64,000 bases of DNA from Verrucomicrobiota bacterium (GTDB taxonomy: Bacteria; Verrucomicrobiota; Verrucomicrobiia; Verrucomicrobiales; DEV007): contig JAHDID010000008.1 in assembly GCA_020630975.1 (NCBI GenBank), positions 82,823 through 146,822 on the forward strand, read 5' to 3'. Made by a program: the position numbers and the translations under genes. The notes beneath the pieces are model-generated. The model was not told the origin of the DNA and did not search any database. It saw nothing but the letters and a program-made list of their open reading frames with translations. Positions 35,301 to 47,300 of the stretch are shown piece after piece. How positions within the stretch are numbered: position 1 is the first letter of the stretch; each line of letters begins with the position of its first letter.

Positions 35301-38300
35301 AACTCGCCGGTGTAAACGATTGTCTCATTAGTTCCAATAATAGCCCAAGGCCCTGTTCCATTCTGAATATTACCCGCTACTGGACCATCCACCACACTTT
35401 GGCTCACCACATTCCCAGAAGTGGGATTGGTCACACTATTCACATCGTAAATAGTTTCGACGAGACCTGAAGCCAAGGTATTCAGCGAGCGAACCGTCAC
35501 GTGATACCCCTCGTCTTTGGCCTCGAAGGATACAGCGCCTGAGAAGTCAGCGGCATTTACCTCGCCTAAATTGAACGTCTGTGTGTCATTACCATCGACA
35601 GACTCAAACACGACCTCGAGCTCACCATTATCAATTCCATTACGAGTCACCGCATCGAAACTCATCATGTAGGTATCACCCACCTGAAAGCCCTCGACCG
35701 TCTGAGACATCTCAGCATTATCACCACTGAAAATACCTACCTGACCAGAGCCAACAGCTGTCGACCCATAACTGGACGCCGTGCTATCGATCACACCAGC
35801 ATTCTCACTAAAAATCCAGTCAGTCGATATCAATCCAAGACCATCATTCTCTGAACCTAAGCTTTCTTCATCCGCGCCATTTCGCGCAATGAAACCATCC
35901 TGAACCGAATCCTCGAAACCGGCATCAGCCAAATCCGGACCGGGTGCACTCTGCTCCTCAATCAGGCATGCCACCTGACTCCCTGTAAGCGCGGTGCTAT
36001 AGACTCTAAAGTCGTCTAACGACCCATCATAGAGGGGATCACCATTCAAACGGGAACCGAGCAAAATATCAGCTAGTGAACCACCGGTGGCACCAGACAT
36101 ATCCAGGGTAACGGTATCAGCCAACACTCCATCGGTGTAGATACGAATATTCTCCGTATCACCAACCAGATCTACCGTCATGGCGACATGGTGCCAGCTA
36201 TTATCGAAGACCACCCCTGTATTGCCCACGCTGGCAAAACCTGAGCCATCATCGACAAAAAAGGTCAGCTCATCGCCACTGCCGCTACTGGATGCCTCAA
36301 ACACTCCCCCCAGACCAAGAGGACGAACATTATTTCCCTGAGCAGCATCCCCATTCACCCAGAATGAAACCGTCCATCCATCCTGAACAGCAGGATTATT
36401 GATGTCCTGAATCGTGGCATTATTTGCGATTCTCACTAGAGCCTCGCCATCGCGATCTGGAGTCTGATCACCAACGACATCGCCTTGAAAACTAAGCCCC
36501 AAAGCGCCAGTCGCGCCATCGACGCTAGTCGGATTCGTGCTATCGACACCGTCCACGATCTGATCGATCAATTGAATCGAAGCGGTGGTGTTCCCGGTCG
36601 AATCAACTGGATCCTGCCCATTACCATCTTCAAACTGATAATGAATCACCAGATTATCATCCTTGGAGTCTGTCGATCCAGTCTGTGTGAACTGTGTCGT
36701 GACGACCTCTTTCGTGATAGTCGGAGTCAATCCTGCAACTAGAGCCACATCCGCATCAGTGATGACTCTCTGCTCAGGATTATCTCCTGAAATATTATCA
36801 TACTGCAGAGTAACCGTATTTACCACTTTCTCCTGAGAACCAGCTTCGAGAGCATCCGCCTGGATCGCATCAGTCATCCGAGCATCTAGTTCTATCCTGA
36901 TCGGAGGTCCATCCAGAGCGAATTCATTGAAAGACACCGTTGCTCCATTGCTCTCGTCTATAGTGAAATTAGATGAAGTTGCCGTCGCCCCAAATACTTG
37001 GACTTCGGCTAAGGATAGTGTGCCATTGCCTTCATTATTCAATCCATTCAGCTGCACGCGAACGAACCGACCGCTGACATCGCCAAGGGCAACCCCATTG
37101 TCCCCAAGTTCTTCAGCAGACAAAGCGAAAGATCCTCCTTGATCAACAGATCCCGAACTAAAGTAATCCTGCCCCCAGACTTCTGTACCTCCAGATGCCG
37201 GATCACCATCCCAAACCGAAACTCGGAAATTCGATAGGCGAAGCCCACAGCAGTCGGCACGGTTGAATAAGACAACTTCATCCATTTCAGCGGATGCACC
37301 TAGATCGACCTGCCACCAATTATTAGCATTACCATTAGTGTGGGTCGTTGAGCCTAGACCCCAGTTTCCATCAGTATTTCCATCTATTGCACGGTCAGCT
37401 GTACCTCCAGCACCAGTACTGGATTGCGATGCTGTACCATTTAGAGCGAGGTTCTCAATCACTCGAACAGACCCCGGAACTAACTCCAGCCGAGGGTCGC
37501 TAAGAAGATCCTGAATCACCAAGTCATAGGCATTAGCTGTCGAGTCGGGAGTGTGATCGACATTGATCGTATAAGTGAACACGTCACCAGCGTCGCCAAC
37601 TGGAGCCGCATCAAAATCAACCAACTCACCGGTCACAGGATCGGTCACATATTTGCGAATCTCGAGTTCAGGCTCGACCACCTCCACATCGACCGAGTCG
37701 CTGACCACTCCAGCAGTCGAAACCATTGTCGCAGTGTTAGTCAATATATCACCACTCATCGCCGACTGATGGAATAGACGATCGCCAAGCGAATTACCGG
37801 ACAATGTGCCACCTGCCGTATCCATCGACAAGGTCAGCTCCTCTCCACCAGCGCCTTCGAAATAATACAGATCCAACTCATGGAAACCCTCGTGGAAAAA
37901 GGTATGGACTTCCGGACCTGCCCCTGGCCCTGGTGCCCCGTGGCTGCCATCATTATTCACCACCAGGTCGTTATCCACATAAAGAACAGAACCATCGTCT
38001 GACGAAGTCGTAAATGCGACCTGTATTCCATTACTTAAATCGCCATCTAGGTCATCCGCCTCCAGCACCTGAATCACACCATCCAGATGGATCTGAGCTC
38101 GATCCATTCCGATACCCAGTAATGACTCATCAGCCATCCCAGTACTGATATTGAGACTGATATCTTTATCCTGAGGCTGGTGGAACGCCGTGTAATCCGT
38201 ACCCTCGACACCCAGAAAGCCACCCAACGTCCCACTACCCGTATGACTACCTGTCAGAGAGACAAACTCAGCGTGATGATCATACGTATCGAACCGGTCT

Positions 38301-41300
38301 TCAACAAACCTAACCTCGTCTGTGTGCCCGTGCAGATCATAAAATTCTCCATTAAGATGTGGCTGAAGAGTACCCGAGTCCGACTGGTGAAATAGCAGAT
38401 CACCATAATCAGTCGAGCCGTTGACCTGAAGCTCCAATCGAGCATCGCCACCATCATTGAATCCTACCAACTGAATCCGGTGCAGGCCTGGAGTATTAAA
38501 GGTATAAGTGGTGGTGGCGGAATCCGTACCCGAAGTAGACGGAAATCCATCGCGGCTCAACACCTCTGCCCCATCGATCCATAGTTTGGAACCCCGGTCC
38601 GAAAACAGCTCCAAATCAACCTGAATACCACTGGTCGTAGGATCCTGATCGAGATTCGGCTCGATTTCGATATACCCTTCCAAATTTACAATGAAGTTAT
38701 CATCAGTCTGGCCACTGGTCGTACTAGCAGGACGATCCTCACCGAAAAAGCCTCCTAGGTTTCCTCCACCATAGGAGCCACCGGAACGATAGTCGATCCC
38801 GCCATAAACTAAGAAGTCGCCGTCTGGCTCCTGACTATTCACAATACGCAGAGCATTGCTCACTGAACTCGTCTCACCAGATGAGCCCCCGGCCACCTGT
38901 GAGTAAATATAGCGCCCTCTCAGTCCAGAGGTGAGATCACCATTGGTCGGCACTGTGCCACTGTTATCCGTATCCTGCTTCACCAACGCCTGTAGGGCGA
39001 TTTGGATCTGGTTTTCATGTGCGTCCGTCTCAGTAGAAGTGAGTGCCGTCACTGAGCCAAGATTCCAAGATATTTCATCGTTGATACCATCTCCATTCGA
39101 ATCCGTTTCGGTGAAGAAGCCATTAGCCAATAAATGAGCAATACCTGCGGCATTGACCAACCTCGTAGTCGGATCCACGTGTAGCGACTCATCTAGATTA
39201 GTCACATCCAGATTCGAACCGACTCGAATCTGATACGAATCGGCCACATACTCCATCGTACCATCCAGGAGTGGCAAGCGATCGGTGATAACGACACCAC
39301 CCAGATCGCCATTCTCAAATGAAGCGGTTAATACATAATCAATCGTTTCACCAATCGTCAGGTCCGTTCCAGTCGTGTGAGCCAAGGAAGTCGGGTCCGC
39401 AATAAAACGCGAAATTTGGACATCATTCAACTGTCCCCAGCCCCAACTACCGTCATCAGTGTCGTAGAAATGAATTTCATAGACACCATCAAAGTCGAAA
39501 CCAGCAGGCAAATCGGCAGCCGTCACATTGATAGTCTCGGTACCACCATTACCACTCTTAAAGAAGTGCGCATCGTAGACACCAGTCGCCACATTGTAGA
39601 TAGCGAAGCCTTTCTGCCCTGTGCCGGTGCTAGTACCTCCATTAGCTGAAATGACATCGTTTGGCGTATTATACTGAGCCCCGAGCCCATCTTGGTCACC
39701 CTGCCCCCCAGCAAGCTCTACCGCTAGAAGGGTAGCACCATCGAGAGTGCTACCATCGAACTGAAATGAAGGACTGGTGAACAACAAATTATCGTGAGTC
39801 GCATCACCAGTCGCACGCACTCCGCCGCCATCATTGCTACGCCACTCAGTGGAGCCGTTCTCAAGCGTCCACCCATCCGGCTGCCCATTTGTGAAATCCC
39901 ACTGCAGATTCTCGGCTAGCGTCTTCTCTCCATCGGTATTGAGACTTCCGATCTCCTTAGTAAAAGACTGACCTGGAATCAACACACTCGCTGAGTCCTG
40001 CCAGCGATGATCATTGTTGAAGGACCCTGGGTCACTCGTATCGCCAGTTCGCTCAGTCGAGTCCCCGTAGAATGTAGAAGCCTGACCTGGGTCACCATTG
40101 ATACTGGTCCAGTCTATCGATGCGGTATTGACGATCACGTCGCCAGGCTGCACCAGAAGCGGATCTATGCTCACCGAGTAGCGAATGGTGATAAATTCAT
40201 CTTGAGCACCATCAGGTAAACTTGCGTCAGAACTATGCAGCAAGTCCACATCTGAAGTATCAAAAAACTGTAGCGCAGGCTCTTGGACAGCCACACTACT
40301 GATCCCCGTCAAAGTGGAGCTCGTGATCTCGATCAACGGCTGATCAGCCGTCGACATGGAATCGATAAACTCGATCAGCACAGGATTAAATCCCATATCT
40401 CCTCCCGTCACGCGTACATTGCCTTCCCCGATGGCAGTCAACTCTTCTAGAGCAGCCTGAATCTGAGCAATCGTCGCATCATGAGCCAGCTCGACAGTCT
40501 CTTCTCCATTGAAGGTCAGTTTAAAGTTTCCATCGAGCATATTGGAAGAAAGTGTCTGCACCTCGCCACCAAAGTTTGTCAGGACCGTCTCCTGAAGTGG
40601 AATACCATCCAGAGAACCAGTAGCGGCGAACTCAATGTTTGGAACATCCTGACCAGCCAACACTCCGGCAAATTCCACAAACACATCACCGCTACCAAGC
40701 GGGCCACCGGTCACGATAAAGTCAGAAGCACCATAACTCGGAAGCGAGCCCAAAGCCGCCTGAATATCATCAGCCGAAGCATTAAAAGGCAAATTGATAC
40801 GCCCACCAGAGCCATTGTTCGTCACTTCCCCATCAAATTCGATCTGGAAAGTACCAGTCGTCGCACTCAAAGAAAGTGCCTGAATCTCGTTTCGTGTACC
40901 TGCAGGAGCGGTTTCAGCTATTGTCGCATCAGCACCACCTGTCAAAGAGTTCACAATGTTTAGCGCTTCGACATTGGTATCCGCTAAACCACCAACAAAC
41001 TCCACCGAAATCGAACCGGTATCTAGCGGTCCACCAGTCACAATCACATCACCAGAGTCGATCGTCGCTAGACTCTCGAGAGCCGCTTGTATTTGCGCAG
41101 CTGTTGCATTGTGTGGCAACGCAGCGGATGTCGTCAGTCCATCAAACTCGATCTCAAACGTACCACCGCTATAATTCGAAGTGATTGTCTGAATCTCATT
41201 TTGAATGACAGTACCAATCTCTCCCGTACCACCTGACGATAGATCTGTGGTGGTTCCATCAAAATTAGTCTTTACCGCGCTGAGCACATTGACCGTAGTC

Positions 41301-44300
41301 GGATCCATACCAGGCGGAATCGGGTCATAAAGACTGATATCATAGGCACTAGAACTGAAATCTTCACCACGGTGGCGAACTACCAATTCATACACAAAAC
41401 CTCCCGGCGCATTGGGATCGTCTGCCACCGTCTTCTCGATCAAAAGCTGTGGTTCTCGCACTCGCACATCTTCTGCGCGGATATCATCGCGGAAGGTATT
41501 CACACGATCGCCGCCTGCGACATTGTTATTCGAATTATCATCGTCTTGATCGTTATCGTAGAAAATCGTCGCCCAGTTATTCTTCAGATCACCCGCATTG
41601 GTATCCTGCGAATCCAACGCCACCACCTTATAAGTGAGGCGAATCGTCTCTGACACAAAATTCAAGCGATTGGTATTCTCGATATCACCCAAACGAAACT
41701 CGACGATCTGCTCACTCCAGATCTGATTGGCCGCATCTTCGACCTCCTCGAGAAATGTCACCACGCCATCATCATTGGAGTCCGCAGTCACGTGGCTCAC
41801 AGCCCCTCCCAGATAGCTCAAGGTCCCTGCAGCTACACCAGCCGCTGTCTCTAGGGCTGCAATAGTCGTCACAGCACCACTGGCGTCGAGAATTTCGACC
41901 AAATTGCCCGACTCATCATGAGTCACACTACCGACAAATACTCCATCGCTGTCGGATACTTTGGAAACCAGCTCTGCCTCAGCTATCTTACCAGTGCCAT
42001 CGGCATTCACAAAACCCAGGCCATCGTCCAACCAGTCACGTACCGTCGCATTACTAATCCGACCTTCGATCAGCTCCAGATCGACTTCGTAGTCAAAAGT
42101 CTCACCCACGACCACTTCCAAACCATCGGTATCATTGAGCGCTGTGTTTGCCTGAGAATCACTATCAGGCACCAGGCGCTTAGCGATAGTCGGCGTCGCC
42201 GTGACGTTCGCGATATCAGCGGGCTCCTGCCCTTCGATCACAAAGTTGTCGCCATCGTCGCGGCTAGTGTAGTTCTCCAAAATCGCTAGGTTAGTCGTAG
42301 GCGCGGCAGCGACCGCTTCATTGATCAACAGCTGATAAGTGACGATCACTACATTTGAGCCGTCTGAAGTGTCATCCGTCTCGAGACCTCCGATAATACC
42401 TAGCTGTTGAGTTTGATCCAGAACACCCTCAGTCGGATCCAACAAACGAATACCATCGCCAAACAAAGCGGAACCATCCGTAGTCAAATCGGTACCATCG
42501 ACATTCTCAAACCAAGTCCCAGTAGAGATCAGAGTACCGTCACCGGCACGAGCTTGTAGATTGATCCCGCCTGCTGGAATCGAAAACTTCGAGCCTATCG
42601 AATCACGAATGGTCAAATCAAAGCCGTCTGCATGACCTGTATTCACCAACGTCAGCGCAAAGGTCACTAGGTCACCCTCGTCTGCGCCCACCACATCTGC
42701 ATCGATCGGGCTATTGATTCCGGTAAAGGTCTCACCATCATACCCGACAAGATCAGAAGAAATCACCGAAGTCGTCGCTCCACCCAAAGTAGGATCAGTC
42801 ATCCAAGCGGCTACATCCAATGGCCCAATAGCATCAGGTAAAGTATCACCATTGGCATCCACCTCACTACCTGCACCGACAAAGGTGGGAGAGGCGTTAT
42901 TGTTATTAGGAATCTCAGGTATAAACTGAATCTCATCTCCATCCTCTGTCGTCACTGCACGGGTCGCTCGGTCGACGTCGATGATACCCTTTAGGATATT
43001 GACCTCAGGGCTCTCCACCTGTACCATCACGATGTCGCCCACTTCCTGAGGCTCGAGGAATGTATTGCCCTGATAGGACTGCACTTTATTCGTGAGGAAC
43101 AACTCGTCTGCCATCGGATTACCCGAAGCCGTCAGAGTAAAAAGCAAATCCACGGTAACACCGTTATTATCAGGGTCATCGTAAGTGCCAAAATTAAAGG
43201 CCACTTGGTTATTCGCGGCATCCACCTCACCGTCGACGTAGGTCACCGAGCCGTCGCCATTCTGCTGGATATACCCCACTGTCGGAGTGATGGTAAATAG
43301 AGACGCATCTCGACTGCCATCGATGCTTAGACCATGGTTTGGACCGAATGCAAAGCTGCCAACCCCTGGGATAATGAGACCCGCATTATTGGGGTCGTTG
43401 ATACCAGCTTCAGGCTCCCACAGATTATCAGTGGTACTGGAGGTATCATTGAAATAATCTGGGCGAGTCACATCGTATAGCGGCTGAGGAAGAAAGTCCG
43501 CCAAGACCAAGTCCTCAAAGTCGCCCAATGGGAAAGTCTGCGTGAGTCGATAAGTCACCGTATCGCCAGGCTGGATACGAGGCAGAATCCCGTTATTTCC
43601 ATCTGGTCCATCAGGAAACTCAATACCCCATGTCGACTGATCCGTAGTCTCACGGATCGCGAAAATCGATTTATCGATCGTGCCGACACCGATAGGTACA
43701 TCTTCAGTCCCACCACCACCGGAGGTGATGGTATTATAAATATCGAAATGCGGCTTACCATCAGGTCCGAGTATAGGATCGACGAAACCACCCTCCTCAC
43801 CAGGTCCAGCACCAGTGTCAGGCTCTTCATCACCTAGGACAGACGAATCCACCCCAGAGTTTCCATTACCGTCGGTCACAGGATCCTCGTCACCAGTTCC
43901 GTTTGACAGTTGATCATCCGCATCGTCATCGTCATATCGACTCTCGACCACATCAAAAGTCAGATCATACTCGTTAGACAATCTTTCAGCCTCGTTCAGA
44001 GACGGGTTACCACTGGGAAAACTCTCAGTGTATTGATCCTCTACCACTGCCCAGTACCGGACGATCACCTGTACTTCACCATTATTTAGGTGCTGGTCAT
44101 TATCATAGACGACCACGTCGTCGTTCTCAAAATATAGACCTCCGATCAACGCACCACCCACACCAGCATCTTCCGTGAGGTCTTGATCCATCAGTTCTTT
44201 CGATATATCGAACTGAATGAAAGTCTGCCCAGTGTAGCTATCGTCAGACTGAGCCGTGCCATCACTACCAGTCTGGCCCTGATTCACACTGTCAAAGTCC

Positions 44301-47300
44301 TGAAAGCCATCGGCATTTCTAGAATCCGTGTTACGAACGAAGGACCAATTATCATCAGAGAACTTAATGATCCGATCCGTACTCCCTGCCGTAGCTGGAT
44401 CATCCGAGAAATGATTGTACCCAGACAACTGAATCTCAGGTGTGAAGTCCACATTCGCCCCATTTACTAGGCCAGTCGTTGCTTCACCACCATTCTCACT
44501 CAGGCGATCTGCATCCACACCGAGGACATTAGTCCTAGCCGCCTCGACCAGTGCCGCATACTCCGTGTCGTTTGGATCGTAGTCCTCAAACAACAATCGC
44601 TGACCGTCTGACATACGATCACCCGATACTCCGCCCGCTTGGCCTAAGACATATGCCCAGTCAAAAGACGCATTTGTCGGGTCCAAACGAGGATCATAGC
44701 CCTCCTGAGTGATAGCAGCCTTCGGCGGGAAGAGACCGCCCGTTAATCCTGCAGGATCGACCTCGATCGTGTCGAATGCCCCTGGATTATCAAAATTAAA
44801 ATCAATACCTGTGGTCGAGTCTCCTGAGATAGTTACCACTCCTGCACCCCACGCCGCATCCACGGCAGCCTGAATATCGGCAGTGCTGGCATTGTAGGCA
44901 ATGGGACCGGTGAATGTTCCATTCAGGTCGAGACGATACGTGCCGCCAGGAGTGGTTCCCGCCACCCCATCATCGCGAAACTCCAGCCTCTGAATCTGGG
45001 TCGCACTGGGGTCATATTGCTCGTGATCCGGATTCGACACATCGGTAGCCGAGGCACCGATCCGCACATTAGCGATCGCGACAAAATCTGAAATACCGAA
45101 TACGATTTCATACTGAATAACCGATCCGACGCTGACCTGACCATTGCGATGGTTCTGCAATCGGTCTGGATCATCAAAATCACCGAAGTCAGGTTGATTC
45201 AGAACCTTTAGGGATTTATCTGTCCCAATAGGAACATCCGTGGAGTCGGCATTACCGCCAAAGTTTGGCACATCGTCCGATGTCTGACGATTGTCATCAT
45301 CTAACGGATCTGATGTGTCATCATCTAACCCTGCATTGAGACGAACAGGGTCCTGTGAATCGCGAGGGTCTAATCCCTCATGTATCGGCGATACTTGCAC
45401 TGTATTTGGCTCACGATCACCGTCAGCTATGTTATCCCCCTCGTGGTCAGGATCAAAATCATCATCTGGATTTTCTGCATCCTCATCCAAACCTGTGATG
45501 GAGTGATTTCGTGGATTCTCTTCGGTACCTACCTGATTTTCATCATCGATACCATCCTCGTGACCATCCCCATCCGCGTCCTCTGAATCAATGAGAGTCG
45601 TGGGGCCGCCCGTGACACCAGCATCGAACTCTGAGTAGTAAAAGTCATAACTCACCACCAGATCACCCTGTTGACGACCGAGACCATCTAGTGAACTGAC
45701 TTTCTGCCCGACAATCGTGGAATCACCGGTACCATCACCATCCAGATCCTCGTTGTGAAAAGTCAGCTTAAAATTATTACCGGGGTGCTGCAGCTCCAGC
45801 GGTATGATAAAGGTATTCGGCACACCACCTCCAGGACCTGTGTGGATAGTGGGATTATTCTGATTTGTATCATAATCACCGACCAGAACCTCTTGCTCCA
45901 GCGAACCTGTAAAAAATGTCGATGTCGAGTAATCGAATGGAATATACTCCACCCCCACTGGTAGATCCGGCGTATTGACCGAACCTGTATAAGCCGCATT
46001 CACAGTCGGAGCTGTATTACTAGGTGCTCCAGTCCCATCATATAGCGCCTGATTATAAAACACATGGGTCTGGCCGTGCTCATCAAAATACTCAACAAAA
46101 GCAACGGAATTAAAGTCCATGTCGACCATCTGGCCACTGGAATTCGCCTGCTGCAGCTGGATCTGCTTTACGATCGCATCCGTGGGCCCTTTATCATCGA
46201 TGATGAAGCTGTGAAAGACCTGGTCCTGCGCCATGGTCATATTCACGTAAAATGTCTGCTCATTATTCGGCCCGACTCCGAGTGCATGATGCTGTGAGAA
46301 TGCCTCAATATGCTTGTGGACATCCATCAATGATGGCAAAAAGCCAAACTCAGCCACATGATCACCGAAGTCTGTCGGTGTATTCGACGGGGCAGTCACC
46401 ACCTCGGTGACTGGCGTCTCTCCAGGCGTCAGAGCATAGATGGGCTCATCGCCGACACTTAGATTCACGTAGTCAGTGACACCATCGTTATTGGCATCGA
46501 CAGGCGTCTCAATGATGTGATTATCAAACTCATCGCAACCCAAGAGGTAACCTCCAGCTGCATAATAAGTCAGCTCATGGTCTGCATCTGCCATATTGGA
46601 GACATCCGCTGTGAATGTAATAGTCTCCGGTGGCTGACCATCGGTAAAACTACCGAATGGCAATTGAATCGCATACAGTATATCGCCTGGATTGCCATAG
46701 ACCACGATCCTCTCAGGATCGGATGGATCAGTGGGGTCGCCGAAGAGCGGGTGTACCGCTTCGCCGATACCATCGCCATCGGTATCCACAAAGTGAACCA
46801 CCTGCACCAAGTCTTGGCTAGCGAGATCGAGCCCAGAGTTGGTGATGTTTGACACATTACCAATCCCATCAGGAAACGGATTGATCGGATCACCACCAGC
46901 ATCGAGTAGACCGTTAGCCGCGTTGATGTAGGTACTGCTCACGGCTGCATCATTAGGGTCAAGATCCAGCCAGTCAAAAGCTCCGTCACCATCAGTATCG
47001 GTAAAACTGCCCCCTAATGTATCACCAAAATCCAAACTACCAGTGCCGCCACTGGTCGGATCCGCATCATCTATGGTAATGATGTCGTATACCGGTGCGC
47101 TTGGATTGATCACATAGTCCCCCGCTGCATCGAGCACGCGGTAAGTGGTATTCCCGATCCGCGTGGTCAAGATATTTCCCGTCTCGGGTGCCGGAGGTGA
47201 GGCGCTCAAGTCGAGATACACAGACGGGTGGTAGATCACCTCACCAGGATTGGGTGCCGCATAGTCAGCCAGGACTCCGCCCGCATCGAACAACGCCGTC

